Positions 9,111 through 18,004 are shown, counted from the stretch's first letter. The stretch: 51,511 bases of DNA from CAYNVS01 sp964400725 (GCA_964400725.1 CAYNVS010000021.1:1-51511), one strand, 5' to 3'. Numbers and translations are program-made. Notes: generated by a model from the sequence alone, not told the origin.

Positions 9111-9131
9111 AAATCATTCGATTACGGCAAG

Positions 9132-9374
9132 CTAATCTTTTTTCTCTTCCGCCTTCGCTTCTGCCGCGGCCGGTTTGTTCAAGCCGTAACGGCGGCGGAA
9201 ACGCTCGATGCGTCCTTCGCTGTCCAGCAGCTTCTCTTTGCCCGTAAAGAACGGGTGGCAGGCGGAGCAGATTTCTACGGAGTAGGAGCCGCCTGTCGAA
9301 CGGGTTTCGTATGTGGCGCCGCAAGCGCATTTGATCGTCGCCGGTTTATAATCGGGGTGGATGCCTTTTTTCAT
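9132..9374 (-). CDS. rpmE: 50S ribosomal protein L31, zinc-binding form
   Basis: An 80-residue large-subunit protein that bridges to the small subunit. Four cysteines in two pairs (C16/C18 and C36/C39) identify the zinc-containing form, as opposed to the zinc-free paralogue used under zinc limitation. The last dozen residues are an A/E/K-rich tail not needed for the fold. AGGAG stands before the ATG. It has its own promoter (9398-9425) and its own terminator, so it is a monocistronic unit just downstream of the ribosomal array. Confidence 0.97.
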   Translation of the reverse strand: MKKGIHPDYKPATIKCACGATYETRSTGGSYSVEICSACHPFFTGKEKLLDSEGRIERFRRRYGLNKPAAAEAKAEEKKD

Positions 9375-9397
9375 GGCTGACTCCTTTTAACCTGTTT

Positions 9398-9425
9398 AAT
9401 ATACAAATCTTTTTGAAAAAATCAA
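9398..9425 (-). promoter_or_regulatory. Promoter of rpmE
   Basis: On the minus strand, TTGATT (9420-9425) and TATATT (9398-9403) are separated by 16 bases. The start would fall about 17 bases before the rpmE ATG, just enough for the AGGAG ribosome site. The -35 abuts the rplQ stop codon. Confidence 0.55.
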
Positions 9426-9426
9426 G

Positions 9427-9852
9427 CTATTTCGAGGCCGCTTCGGTTTCGGGCTCTTCGAGCTTGGGCGCTTTTTCGGCGTCGAGATACTCGATAATAG
9501 CCATTTCCGCGCCGTCTCCCTTGCGGAAGCCGAGCTTGTAAATGCGGGTGTATCCGCCGACTCTGTCCGCGAAACGAACGCCGTGATCGGAAAAGAGTTT
9601 ATCGACGAGCTCTTCCCTGATGAGCGTCTTGGAAGCCAGACGTTTCAACGCTTCCTTCCGCTGCGGATCGGCTTTCGCGCCCCTCTTGGCCAAAGTTACC
9701 ATATGCTCGGCCAGCGTGCGGATTTCCTTAGCCTTCGGCAGCGTAGTTACGATGCGGTTGCGCTCCACGAGCGCCTGAACCAAATTGCGGAACAGCGCGA
9801 TGCGGTGCTTGGTGTCTCTGCCGAATTTTCTGCCTTTATTACGATGACGCAT
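9427..9852 (-). CDS. rplQ: 50S ribosomal protein L17
   Basis: A 141-residue large-subunit protein that lies near the peptide exit. The N-terminus MRHRNKGRKFGRDTKHR and the following RNLVQALVERNRIVTTLPKAKE-type region are diagnostic. The last 20 or so residues form an acidic, low-complexity tail beyond the conserved domain. It follows rpoA as in the usual alpha operon order, with GGAGG before the ATG, and is the last gene of the long ribosomal array. No terminator is obvious before the rpmE promoter. Confidence 0.97.
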   Translation of the reverse strand: MRHRNKGRKFGRDTKHRIALFRNLVQALVERNRIVTTLPKAKEIRTLAEHMVTLAKRGAKADPQRKEALKRLASKTLIREELVDKLFSDHGVRFADRVGGYTRIYKLGFRKGDGAEMAIIEYLDAEKAPKLEEPETEAASK

Positions 9853-9903
9853 TTTCTACCTCCGCTTTTATAAGCGAGTAATCGTTAAATAGTTAAACCA
9901 GCG

Positions 9904-10947
9904 TTATTCTTCGTTCTTTTCGGGTTCCCAGCCGTGCGGAGGGAAGTTCTCCAACTTCATGCCGAGCTGAAGTCCCATGCCCGCGAGTATCTCTTTGATT
10001 TCGTTTAAGGATTTGCGGCCAAAGTTCTTCGTGCGCAGCATTTCCTGCTCGCTCTTTTGAACGAGCTCGTAGATATAGCGGATATTGGCGTTCTGCAGGC
10101 AGTTGGCGGCGCGCACCGAAAGTTCAAGCTCGTCCACCGGTTTCAGCAGGTAGCGGTTGAACGGGGGCTCGTCGCGCTTGCTTTCTACGAATATTTCCTC
10201 TTCGTTCTCTTCGACTTCCTCGAAGTTGATGAATATGGAGAGGTGTTCTTTTAGTATCTTCGCGGATATGGCGACAGCGTCGTCGGGGCGTATGGCGCCG
10301 TTGGTGAAAACTTCGAGCGTGAGTTTATCGAAGTCGGTGATGTTGCCCAAACGAGCGTTGGTTACGGTGTAATTTACTTTAACCACCGGCGAGAAGAAAG
10401 CGTCGATGGGGATGAAATCGAGCGACAAATCGGGAATGTTCCCTCTGTCGGCCTGCTGGTATCCTCTTCCCGGCTCAATCCTCAGCTCCATGCGCACCTT
10501 CGCGTTCGGCGAAAGAGTCGCAATAATGTGATCGGGGTTGATAATTTCGACGTTGTGGTGAACGATGTCGCCCGCAAGAATGTGGCCGGGGCCGCTCTTT
10601 TCGACCGTCGTCATAACGACTTCGGTTCCGTGCAGCTTAAGGCAGACTTCCTTGAGGTTAAGAACAATGTGAGTAACGTCTTCCACCACGTCTGGGATTG
10701 TGGAGAATTCGTGGTTTACGCCCTCGAATCTCGCCGCCGTAACGGCCGCTCCGCGCAGGGACGAAAGAAGAATTCTTCTAATCGAGTTGCCCAGCGTTAC
10801 GCCGTAGCCCCTCATAAGGGGCTCGCACGTGAACTTGCCGTAGGTCGCCGACAAAGTTCCGGCGTCCACTTCGAGCTTTTTCGGCTTAATGAGATTCAAC
10901 CAGTTGTTTTCAACGTTCGGTTCAACCTTCATTGGAGTTGCGTTCAT
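9904..10947 (-). CDS. rpoA: RNA polymerase alpha subunit
   Basis: A 347-residue subunit that dimerises to nucleate RNA polymerase assembly. The N-terminal domain (about 25-245) contains the expected RGYGVTLGNSIRRILLSSL stretch. A flexible linker follows, and then the C-terminal domain (about 275-330) with ELSVRAANCLQNANI and KNFGRKSLNEIKEIL, which contacts UP elements and activators. The linker is rich in glutamate. GGAGG precedes the ATG. It sits between rpsK and rplQ; rpsD, normally just upstream, is missing here. Confidence 0.98.
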   Translation of the reverse strand: MNATPMKVEPNVENNWLNLIKPKKLEVDAGTLSATYGKFTCEPLMRGYGVTLGNSIRRILLSSLRGAAVTAARFEGVNHEFSTIPDVVEDVTHIVLNLKEVCLKLHGTEVVMTTVEKSGPGHILAGDIVHHNVEIINPDHIIATLSPNAKVRMELRIEPGRGYQQADRGNIPDLSLDFIPIDAFFSPVVKVNYTVTNARLGNITDFDKLTLEVFTNGAIRPDDAVAISAKILKEHLSIFINFEEVEENEEEIFVESKRDEPPFNRYLLKPVDELELSVRAANCLQNANIRYIYELVQKSEQEMLRTKNFGRKSLNEIKEILAGMGLQLGMKLENFPPHGWEPEKNEE

Positions 10948-11000
10948 ATTTTATCCTCCACGAAAGGAATAGGGCTTGCTGCCAATAACCGACTAGCGCC

Positions 11001-11393
11001 TTATACGCGGCGGCGTTTACGCGGCCTGCATCCGTTGTGCGGAATGGGCGTAAGGTCGCGGATAAGCTTGACGTGAATGCCGCTTTGAGCGATGGCGCGC
11101 AGCGCCGCTTCGCGTCCGGCTCCGGGGCCTTTCACAAACACGGACAACTCGCGTACGCCCTGATCGACGGCGCGTCTGGCGGCTTCCGCCGCGGCCTGCT
11201 GAGCCGCGAACGGGGTCGATTTTCTCGATCCTTTGTACCCGACCGTGCCGGCGCTGGCCCAGGACAGAACTCCGCCCTCGGCGTCGGTGATGGTGATAAT
11301 CGTGTTGTTAAAAGTCGATTTGATGTGGACGACGCCCACGGTTACCGACTTTTTAATCTTCTTTTTACGCTCGCCTTTTTTAGCCTTTACCAT
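11001..11393 (-). CDS. rpsK: 30S ribosomal protein S11
   Basis: A 130-residue small-subunit platform protein that binds 16S rRNA near the mRNA exit. The core GVVHIKSTFNNTIITITDAEG (about 20-40) and the C-terminal GCRPRKRRRV are characteristic. The N-terminus carries a short lysine-rich extension. GGAG precedes the ATG. It follows rpsM by 45 bases and is followed directly by rpoA. Confidence 0.97.
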   Translation of the reverse strand: MVKAKKGERKKKIKKSVTVGVVHIKSTFNNTIITITDAEGGVLSWASAGTVGYKGSRKSTPFAAQQAAAEAARRAVDQGVRELSVFVKGPGAGREAALRAIAQSGIHVKLIRDLTPIPHNGCRPRKRRRV

Positions 11394-11438
11394 AATCGGC
11401 TCCTATATAAAATGCTTGCCTGTAATGCCGAACTAATT

Positions 11439-11816
11439 CTACGCGGAAACCTTCTTCTTCTGTCCCAAGCCTCTGCGGCGCCCTTTGCGGGTTCTGGCGT
11501 TGGTGTGGGTGCGCTGACCGTTCACGGGCAATCCCTTGCGGTGCCTGATTCCGCGGTAGCACTGCATATAGATGTAGCGCTTTATGTTCATCGCTATTTC
11601 GCGGCGCAGATCTCCCTCGACTTTGTAGTCGGCGTCGATTACGCGGCGGATTTTTTGAATGTCGGCGTCGCTATAGGCGTCCGAGCGGACGGATCCGTCC
11701 ACTCCGGCTTTTTCGCAGATAATTTTGGCGACTTTCCGCCCGATGCCGAAGATGGCCGTCAGGGCAATATCCATTCTTTTGTTTTTTGGAAGGTCAACAC
11801 CAGCAATACGTGCCAC
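11439..11816 (-). CDS. rpsM: 30S ribosomal protein S13
   Basis: A 125-residue protein of the small-subunit head that contacts the P-site tRNA and L5. It begins MARIAGVDLPKNKR and ends with the basic RTHTNARTRKGRRRG region typical of the family. Translation starts at GTG, with GGAGG six bases upstream. It lies between rpmJ and rpsK in the normal alpha operon order. Confidence 0.97.
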   Translation of the reverse strand: MARIAGVDLPKNKRMDIALTAIFGIGRKVAKIICEKAGVDGSVRSDAYSDADIQKIRRVIDADYKVEGDLRREIAMNIKRYIYMQCYRGIRHRKGLPVNGQRTHTNARTRKGRRRGLGQKKKVSA

Positions 11817-11831
11817 GATAAGCCTCCTTTA

Positions 11832-11945
11832 TTAGCCTTGACGCTGCTTATGCTTGGGATTGATGCAGATTACCCGCACGACGCCCTTGCGCTTTATTAT
11901 CTTGCACTTGTCGCAAATCTTCTTTACGGATGCCCGTACTTTCAT
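11832..11945 (-). CDS. rpmJ: 50S ribosomal protein L36, zinc-binding form
   Basis: A 37-residue protein found by reading the gap between infA and rpsM. It begins MKVRASVKKICDKCKI and carries the zinc ligands C11, C14, C27 and H32, so it is the canonical zinc-binding L36. GGAG lies upstream of the ATG. Position and size are exactly as expected for rpmJ. Confidence 0.96.
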   Translation of the reverse strand: MKVRASVKKICDKCKIIKRKGVVRVICINPKHKQRQG

Positions 11946-11968
11946 GGCTCACTCCTGTTTTCAAAAAC

Positions 11969-12187
11969 TTACTTTTCGCGGTAAATTATTCTGCCGCGAG
12001 TCAAATCGTATGGCGAAATTTCAACCGAAACTTTGTCGCCGGGAAGAATGCGGATAAAGTGCATTCTCATTTTACCGGAGACGTGCGCCAATATCTGATG
12101 ACCGTTGTCGAGTTTGACCCAAAAGGTTGCGTTGGGCAGCTGCTCTACTATCGTGCCTTCGACGACTATCGGCTCTTCTTTCGGCAT
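11969..12187 (-). CDS. infA: Translation initiation factor IF-1
   Basis: A 72-residue OB-fold protein that binds the ribosomal A site during initiation. The sequence MPKEEPIVVEGTIVEQLPNA, then GHQILAHVSGKMR and ending DLTRGRIIYR, is a clear IF-1. The ATG at 12187 is preferred because it gives the standard N-terminus and has GGAG about 12 bases upstream. An in-frame TTG at 12205 would add six residues without a ribosome site. It lies between map and rpmJ. Confidence 0.96.
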   Translation of the reverse strand: MPKEEPIVVEGTIVEQLPNATFWVKLDNGHQILAHVSGKMRMHFIRILPGDKVSVEISPYDLTRGRIIYREK

Positions 12188-12214
12188 TAAATAGCTTTTC
12201 TCCAAACTAAACTG

Positions 12215-13006
12215 TTAAGTTACGGCTCGCACCGTTTTCAACTTTACCGGGCGCCTGTCGGATAAAGTCAGGATTTCCGGCTCTCCGTCAACTATCGCAA
12301 CGGTGTGCTCGAAGTGCGCGGAAAGTTTGCCGTCTTTCGTTACGACCGTCCAGCCGTCTTTCAGCACCTTCACGTCGCCGGTTCCTTCGTTGACCATAGG
12401 CTCAATGGCGATGACCAGCCCGTTTACCAGCTCCATGCGGCTGCCTCTTGGTCCGTGGTTGGGAACGCTCGGAAGCTCGTGCAAATTTTTGCCGATTCCG
12501 TGCCCGACCCAGTCGCGCACCACGTTGAAGCCGTGTTCGAGCGCCTTCTCTTCGACCGCCGCTCCCACGTCGCCCAGCTTGTTCCCTTTGCGGCACTCCG
12601 AAATGCCGCAATAAAGCGACTCTTCGGTAACTTCGCAAAGTTTAATAGCCGTCTCGCTTACTTTGCCGACGGGAAAGGTTCTCGCCATATCAGAATAATA
12701 ACCTTCAAAGAACAATCCGATGTCCACGCTTATTATGTCGCCTTCCTGCAAAAACCTTTTGCTGGAAGGGATGCCGTGAACCACCTCGCCGTTAATCGAG
12801 GCGCATATCGTCGCCGGATAGCCTTGGTAGCCTTTAAAAGCAGGCCGCGAGCGCCTTGCTATAATGGCTTTTTCGGCTATTTTGTCAAGCTCTAATGTGC
12901 TTAAACCCGGTTTTATATTATCTTCTAAAAGATCGAGCGTTTCGGCAAGCAGTCTGCCCGCTTTGCGCATTATTTCTATTTCGCGCTTGCTTTTTAAATT
13001 TATCAT
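12215..13006 (-). CDS. map: Methionine aminopeptidase, type I
   Basis: A 263-residue metalloenzyme that removes the initiator methionine from new proteins. All five metal ligands are visible: D95, D106, H169, E202 and E233, in the contexts SVDIG, YYSDMART, VGHGIG, IEPM and FEHT. Length is normal for the short type I enzyme without an N-terminal extension. It follows adk by about 40 bases, in the conserved secY-adk-map-infA order. The ribosome site is weak (GAAG). Confidence 0.97.
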   Translation of the reverse strand: MINLKSKREIEIMRKAGRLLAETLDLLEDNIKPGLSTLELDKIAEKAIIARRSRPAFKGYQGYPATICASINGEVVHGIPSSKRFLQEGDIISVDIGLFFEGYYSDMARTFPVGKVSETAIKLCEVTEESLYCGISECRKGNKLGDVGAAVEEKALEHGFNVVRDWVGHGIGKNLHELPSVPNHGPRGSRMELVNGLVIAIEPMVNEGTGDVKVLKDGWTVVTKDGKLSAHFEHTVAIVDGEPEILTLSDRRPVKLKTVRAVT

Positions 13007-13048
13007 TCGCTTCGCGCTTTTATGCTTCCGTCATTCAAACGGAAAGCG

Positions 13049-13696
13049 TTATTTCGCTCCCAGCGCCGCCATAATGCGGCCGCTAATCTCGTTGAAATCG
13101 CCGGTTCCTTTAATTTCGCGAACCGCGTCGAATTTTTTATAGTATTCCATCAAGGGGCTCGTCTGGGAGTGATAGACGGACAGCCTGTTGCGTATGGTGC
13201 CTTCGTTGTCGTCGCTGCGCTGATAAATCTCGCCGCCGCACTTGTCGCATTTGCCTTCGGTCGAGGGGCGCTTGAACTTAACGTGATACTCTTCGCCGCA
13301 GCCTTTGCAGACTCTTCTGCCGGACAGGCGCTCGACGACGTCGTCGTCGGGAACCATAAGCACTACCACGTGGTCGATTTTACGGCCGATTTTATTCATC
13401 AGCTTGGTAAGCTCTTCGGCCTGAGGTATTGTGCGCGGAAAACCGTCGAGGATGAACCCTTTTGCGCAGTCGTCTTCCTTCAGGCGCTCTTCGATAAGAC
13501 CCACGACTATTTCGTCGCTGACCAGCTTGCCCGCGTCCATGAACTGCTTGGCTTTGACGCCCAGTTCGGTTCCGTTTTTAACGGCGGCGCGGAGTATGTC
13601 TCCGGTGGAGATTTGAGGAATAGAGAAACGCTCTACGACTTTTTTCGCCTGCGTTCCCTTTCCGGCTCCCGGCGGTCCGATAAAGATAAGGTTCAT
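13049..13696 (-). CDS. adk: Adenylate kinase, zinc-LID type
   Basis: A 215-residue enzyme interconverting ATP + AMP and two ADP. The P-loop GPPGAGKGT is at 7-15. The LID domain carries four cysteines (C130, C133, C150, C153), so it is the zinc-binding long form rather than the hydrogen-bonded LID of enterobacteria. DGFPRT (about 84-89) of the AMP-binding region is present. GGAG precedes the ATG. It lies directly after secY. Confidence 0.97.
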   Translation of the reverse strand: MNLIFIGPPGAGKGTQAKKVVERFSIPQISTGDILRAAVKNGTELGVKAKQFMDAGKLVSDEIVVGLIEERLKEDDCAKGFILDGFPRTIPQAEELTKLMNKIGRKIDHVVVLMVPDDDVVERLSGRRVCKGCGEEYHVKFKRPSTEGKCDKCGGEIYQRSDDNEGTIRNRLSVYHSQTSPLMEYYKKFDAVREIKGTGDFNEISGRIMAALGAK

Positions 13697-13733
13697 TTAA
13701 ATTCTCCGTCAGTCCAGTACATTCGCGTTACGA

Positions 13734-15062
13734 CTAACCCATTCTGCCGCGGATGCGGGGGCCTTTGGCTCCCGTGAAGCCTTCGTAATGTCTGGTGATG
13801 AGATGCGATTCGATTTGTCCAACGGTGTCTAGCGCGACGCCTACAACGATGAGAAGCGAAGTGCCTCCGAAATAGAACGGGATTCCCATTCTGGTTTGAA
13901 GTATGCCGGGCATTACGCAGATGGCGGACAGGTAAATTGCGCCGCCGACCGTGATTCTGCCAAGCACCGTGTCGATGTATTCGGCCGTCTTTTTGCCCGG
14001 ACGAATGCCGGGGATGAAGCCGCCGTATTTCTTCAGGTTCTCTGCGACGTCCGTTGGATTGAACTGGATTGCCGTATAGAAGAAGGTGAAGAATACGATA
14101 AGCGCGACGTAAATAATGTTAAACGTAAGGGTTCCGGGCGCGAGCCACTGGCGCAGGTACTGCGTAACGATGAAGTCGCTGCCTACGAAATTAGACATTG
14201 TGGCCGGAAACATGAGAATGGACGAGGCGAATATCGGGGGAATGACGCCCGCGGTGTTCACTCTCAAAGGAAGATGCGTGGACTGTCCGCCGTAAACCTT
14301 GCGGCCTACTACGCGTTTGGCGTATTGAATCGGCACTCTGCGCTGTCCGCGCTCGACCAAAATAATAAGTCCGATGGTGGCGATCATAAGGGCGATGAAG
14401 GCGAACAAGGCGATAGGTTTGATTTGAGCCGAATCCCCCTGACCGGTGGTTAGGTTAAAGGTGGTGAACAGCGCGTTAGGAATGCGTGCGACGATGCCTG
14501 CGAATATTACTAAGGAAATTCCGTTTCCAATCCCTTTTTCGGTAATCTGCTCGCCAAGCCACATAAGGAACATCGTTCCGGCGCAAAGACCAACGACCGC
14601 GATGGGGTAGAACATCCAGTTTTCCCAGATGACGACCGATTTGCCGCCGGCTTCAACGCTTCTGAGCCACGCGGCGACGCCTGCGGCCTGAACCATACAA
14701 ATTAAGACCGTTCCGTAACGGGTGTATTGGTTAATCTTTCTCTGCCCCGATTCGCCTTCTTTCTTTATTTCTTCAAGCTGCGGAACTACCACGACGAGAA
14801 GCGACAATATAATTGAAGAAGAAATGTAGGGCATAATGCCGAGAGCGAAGATGGAAACCTGCTCCATCGCGCCGCCGGTGAACAGGTTGAATAAGTTGAA
14901 CAACCCTCCGGCCTGTCCCATATATTCCGCCATAACGACTCGATCGACTCCGGGCAGCGTAACGAATACGCCGATGCGGAAAACCGCCAGCATCAGAAGA
15001 GTGAATATCAGGCGTTTTTTAAGCTCCGGCACCCTAGCTATATTGGTAAATTGAGTTACCAC
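13734..15062 (-). CDS. secY: Preprotein translocase subunit SecY
   Basis: The 442-residue channel protein of the Sec translocon, with ten membrane helices expected and seen as regularly spaced hydrophobic stretches. Family landmarks include GVDRV near the N-terminus, YTRYGTV (about 112-118), the GNGISL loop (about 176-181) and RPGKKTAEYID (about 354-364). Translation starts at GTG with GGAGG eight bases upstream. The gene lies between rplO and adk as in most bacteria. It will serve the many secreted proteins encoded elsewhere in the window. Confidence 0.98.
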   Translation of the reverse strand: MVTQFTNIARVPELKKRLIFTLLMLAVFRIGVFVTLPGVDRVVMAEYMGQAGGLFNLFNLFTGGAMEQVSIFALGIMPYISSSIILSLLVVVVPQLEEIKKEGESGQRKINQYTRYGTVLICMVQAAGVAAWLRSVEAGGKSVVIWENWMFYPIAVVGLCAGTMFLMWLGEQITEKGIGNGISLVIFAGIVARIPNALFTTFNLTTGQGDSAQIKPIALFAFIALMIATIGLIILVERGQRRVPIQYAKRVVGRKVYGGQSTHLPLRVNTAGVIPPIFASSILMFPATMSNFVGSDFIVTQYLRQWLAPGTLTFNIIYVALIVFFTFFYTAIQFNPTDVAENLKKYGGFIPGIRPGKKTAEYIDTVLGRITVGGAIYLSAICVMPGILQTRMGIPFYFGGTSLLIVVGVALDTVGQIESHLITRHYEGFTGAKGPRIRGRMG

Positions 15063-15095
15063 GTCGGTTACCTCCGAGTCAGTCGGCTGACCAGC

Positions 15096-15548
15096 TTATA
15101 CTACTTCGGCCTTGCCGCCGGCGGCTTCAATCTTCTGTTTGGCGGTTTCGGAAAATTTCGTCGCCTTAACCGTAAGCGCGACCGCAATTTCGCCCTCGCC
15201 CAGAATTTTAAGACCGTCCATCGGCTTCTTGAAGACTTTGTTCTCCATAAGAAGCGCGAGATCGAGCGTGTTAGTTTCGAGCGCGGCGGCGATTTCCGCC
15301 AAATGTCCGACGTTCACAACGTTGAAGGTCTTGCGGCAGCGGGAGAAAAAGCCGAATTTGGGCAGACGGCGCGCCAAAGGCATCTGGCCGCCTTCAAATC
15401 CCGGACGAATGCTCGACCCGCTTCTGGCTCTCTGGCCTTTATTGCCTCTTCCGGAAGTTTTTCCCTGTCCGCTGCTTTCGCCGCGGCCCAGGCGCTTGCG
15501 CTTGCTTCTGGAACCCTTCTGCGGTTTAAGATTGCTTAATATGCTCAT
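15096..15548 (-). CDS. rplO: 50S ribosomal protein L15
   Basis: A 150-residue large-subunit protein. The basic glycine-rich N-terminus (RLGRGESSGQGKTSGRGNKG) is diagnostic and threads into 23S rRNA. The ATG at 15548 is preceded by GAGGA at good spacing; an upstream TTG in frame would add four residues and is not supported. It lies between rpmD and secY. Confidence 0.96.
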   Translation of the reverse strand: MSILSNLKPQKGSRSKRKRLGRGESSGQGKTSGRGNKGQRARSGSSIRPGFEGGQMPLARRLPKFGFFSRCRKTFNVVNVGHLAEIAAALETNTLDLALLMENKVFKKPMDGLKILGEGEIAVALTVKATKFSETAKQKIEAAGGKAEVV

Positions 15549-15575
15549 CGAAGTCCTCAACTTGCGTCAATATTT

Positions 15576-15764
15576 TTATTCTTCTACTTCTTCGACACAA
15601 AGAAGGTGCTTTACTTTGAAAATCATTCCGCGCACTTCTTTGGTGTCTTCTCTGACGACCGTCTGGTAGAGCTTGCGGAAGCCCAGACCGCGAATAGTCT
15701 CGGCCTGATCGTGGCGTCTTCCGATAGCGCTTTTCTTCCAGGTTATGCGAAGCATTTTAGACAT
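15576..15764 (-). CDS. rpmD: 50S ribosomal protein L30
   Basis: A 62-residue protein with the family core LRITWKKSAIGRR and TIRGLGFRKLYQTV. A short acidic C-terminus (VEEVEE) follows. It lies between rpsE and rplO, the standard spc operon position. Confidence 0.95.
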   Translation of the reverse strand: MSKMLRITWKKSAIGRRHDQAETIRGLGFRKLYQTVVREDTKEVRGMIFKVKHLLCVEEVEE

Positions 15765-15797
15765 TGTAAACTCTCCCGTCTCAAGGCTAACAGCCGA

Positions 15798-16328
15798 TTA
15801 CAGGTTGTGCCCTTTTATCGTGCGGCTTTTGCCGCTGAAAGTCTTGCCGCGGCGCGCGAGCGATTCCTCGATGGTCGTTAAATCCATCAGGGCGGTCATC
15901 GTGGCCTTGATTACGTTGTGCGGGTTCGTGCTGCCCAAAACCTTGGTAAGGATGTTGTGCACGCCGACGCATTCCATTATTGCGCGGACTACGCCGCCGG
16001 CTATAACGCCCGTTCCTTCGCAGGCCGGTTTCATTACGACTTTGGCGCTTCCGAACTCGCCGACGGTCTCGTGCGGCAGGGTATAAGGCTCGACGATGGA
16101 AATTTTAACCATGTCGCGGCGGGCGCGTTCGGTGGCCTTTTTAATGGCTTCGGGAACTTCCGCGGCCTTGCCGTAACCTACTCCGACCCAGCCTTTGCCG
16201 TCGCCGACGACCACGAGAGCGGTGAAGTGGAAGCGGCGTCCGCCCGCCACAACCTTCGCGACTCGGTTGATGTACACTATGCGGTCGATCAGGTCATCCT
16301 GCGTTTGGTTTTGATTATTCAGAACCAC
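15798..16328 (-). CDS. rpsE: 30S ribosomal protein S5
   Basis: A 176-residue protein important for decoding accuracy and mRNA entry. The stretch VYINRVAKVVAGGRRFHFTA (about 18-37) and the later GTGVIAGG loop identify it. Translation starts at GTG; GGAG lies seven bases upstream and no ATG is suitably placed. It sits between rplR and rpmD. Confidence 0.96.
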   Translation of the reverse strand: MVLNNQNQTQDDLIDRIVYINRVAKVVAGGRRFHFTALVVVGDGKGWVGVGYGKAAEVPEAIKKATERARRDMVKISIVEPYTLPHETVGEFGSAKVVMKPACEGTGVIAGGVVRAIMECVGVHNILTKVLGSTNPHNVIKATMTALMDLTTIEESLARRGKTFSGKSRTIKGHNL

Positions 16329-16356
16329 AGCTTTTCTCCTTTGCTAAAAGGTAGCG

Positions 16357-16722
16357 TTAAAACTTAAGTCCGGCTTCGCGGGCGGATTCGGCCAGCTTTT
16401 TGACGCGGCCGTGATACTTGTAGCCGCCGCGGTCGAATACGACTTGAGAAATGCCTTTTTCAAGGCAGCGCGCCGCAACGGCCTGTCCGACTTTTACCGC
16501 CGTCTCCATCATAGAGAGATCTTTAAGCTCGGCCTTGAGCTCTTTGTCGATAGTGGAAGCCGAAACGAGGGTATGGCCGGCTTCGTCGTCTATTACCTGC
16601 GCGTAAATGTTGAGCAGGCTTCTGAAGACCGCAAGGCGGGGGCGTTCTTTCGTGCCGCGCACGTTTTTCTTGATGCGGCTTTTTCTAGCCTGCCGCTTCT
16701 GGCTTTTGTCTGTGGAAAACAC
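16357..16722 (-). CDS. rplR: 50S ribosomal protein L18
   Basis: A 121-residue 5S rRNA-binding protein. The RPRLAVFRSLLNIYAQVIDD core and the C-terminal FDRGGYKYHGRVKKLAESAREAGL region are characteristic. It starts at GTG with GGAGG six bases upstream. It lies between rplF and rpsE. Confidence 0.96.
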   Translation of the reverse strand: MFSTDKSQKRQARKSRIKKNVRGTKERPRLAVFRSLLNIYAQVIDDEAGHTLVSASTIDKELKAELKDLSMMETAVKVGQAVAARCLEKGISQVVFDRGGYKYHGRVKKLAESAREAGLKF

Positions 16723-16779
16723 TTGCTGCCTCCTTAAAGACGTTAATGCTGCGCAATATTCATTACGGTTTAAACCGTT

Positions 16780-17319
16780 TTATTTCTTAGCTCCGGCTTT
16801 TCCGGCCTTGGAACGGACGTATTCGCCTACGTAACGGACTCCCTTGCCCTTATAGGGTTCGGGGACGCGCCACTCGCGCAGGTTCGCCGCGGTCTGTCCG
16901 ACGAGCTCCTTGTCGAAGCCTTCGACCGTGATTTTGTTTTTGTCCGGGCAGGAAAATTTAATTCCTTTCGGGGGCTCTACTTCAACCGGGTGCGAATAGC
17001 CGAGGTACATAACCAAGGTTGTTCCCTTCATTTCGCAGCACCAGCCCATACCGACGATTTCCATCTCTTTTTTGAAACCTTCGGATACGCCTTTGACCGC
17101 GTTGGCTATTAATGAACGGTATAAACCGTGAAGAGCCCGCACGTCGCGTTCGTCGCAGGAACGGACGATTTTAATTTCGTCGTTCTCGACCGAGACGGTC
17201 ATCTCTTTGAAGGGAACGGTCAACTCGCCTTTTGGGCCTTTTACGTTAATAGCGTTCTCTTCGACCTTTACCGTTACACCCTTGGGGAGCTTGATGGGCA
17301 GTTTACCGATTCGGCTCAC
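16780..17319 (-). CDS. rplF: 50S ribosomal protein L6
   Basis: A 179-residue protein near the factor-binding site. It begins MSRIGKLPIKLPKGV, and its C-terminal WRVPEPYKGKGVRYVGEYV is the family signature region. It starts at GTG with GGAG upstream. The spacing of 57 bases to rplR is a little wider than in the rest of the array. Confidence 0.97.
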   Translation of the reverse strand: MSRIGKLPIKLPKGVTVKVEENAINVKGPKGELTVPFKEMTVSVENDEIKIVRSCDERDVRALHGLYRSLIANAVKGVSEGFKKEMEIVGMGWCCEMKGTTLVMYLGYSHPVEVEPPKGIKFSCPDKNKITVEGFDKELVGQTAANLREWRVPEPYKGKGVRYVGEYVRSKAGKAGAKK

Positions 17320-17357
17320 GGCGCAACTCCTTTCGATACAAAAAAATCAAACAGTAA

Positions 17358-17747
17358 TTACCAAATCTTCAGAAGAAGTTCGCCGCCCAGTCTCTTGCGG
17401 CGCGCTTCCTTGTCCGTCATAACGCCTTCCGAGGTCGATACGAGCATGTGCCCAAGACCGGAACGGACTTTGGGAATGTCTTCGCATCCGGCGTACATCC
17501 GGCGGCCGGGAGTGCTGATTCTCTTCAGCCCTTTTATGACCGGTTCGCCTTCGGGAGTGTACTTGAGGACGATGACGAGATTCTTTTTTGCGCCGTCCGC
17601 GGTTACTTCGCACTTCTTAACGTAGCCCTCTTTGACGAGGACGTTGGCTACGTCGCGTTTGAAAGTGGAAGACGGTACGGTAACGACTTCCTTCCTGATT
17701 TTACAGGCGTTGTTAATGACCGCCAGCATGTTTCCGAGGTTATCCAT
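17358..17747 (-). CDS. rpsH: 30S ribosomal protein S8
   Basis: A 129-residue 16S rRNA-binding protein. The C-terminal VSTSEGVMTDKEARRKRLGG is the conserved RNA-binding motif. In E. coli S8 represses the spc operon through the rplE region; whether that holds here cannot be judged. GGAGG precedes the ATG. Confidence 0.96.
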   Translation of the reverse strand: MDNLGNMLAVINNACKIRKEVVTVPSSTFKRDVANVLVKEGYVKKCEVTADGAKKNLVIVLKYTPEGEPVIKGLKRISTPGRRMYAGCEDIPKVRSGLGHMLVSTSEGVMTDKEARRKRLGGELLLKIW

Positions 17748-17771
17748 TGCAATCCTCCATTACGGCCTTTG

Positions 17772-17957
17772 TTACCAGCTCGATTTGGTCATTCCGGGGA
17801 TGAGTCCCTCGGACGCGTACTTGCGCAGACAAAGGCGGCACATGTTGAGCTGCCTGTAAAACGCGCGGGGTCTGCCGCAAATGGGGCAGCGGTTGCGCCA
17901 GCGGACCTGGTATTTCGGCTTGCGCTTCATTTTCTCGAACATTGTCTGTCTAGCCAT
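17772..17957 (-). CDS. rpsN: 30S ribosomal protein S14, zinc-binding type
   Basis: The 61-residue short form of S14 (type Z), carrying four zinc ligands C24, C27, C40 and C43 in CPICGRP and MCRLCLRKYA. The longer zinc-free form is not seen in the window. It lies between rplE and rpsH, as usual. Confidence 0.97.
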   Translation of the reverse strand: MARQTMFEKMKRKPKYQVRWRNRCPICGRPRAFYRQLNMCRLCLRKYASEGLIPGMTKSSW

Positions 17958-18004
17958 TATTTGCCTCTTGCGATAAAAAAGTTAGCAAATTCCGCAAATT
18001 TATC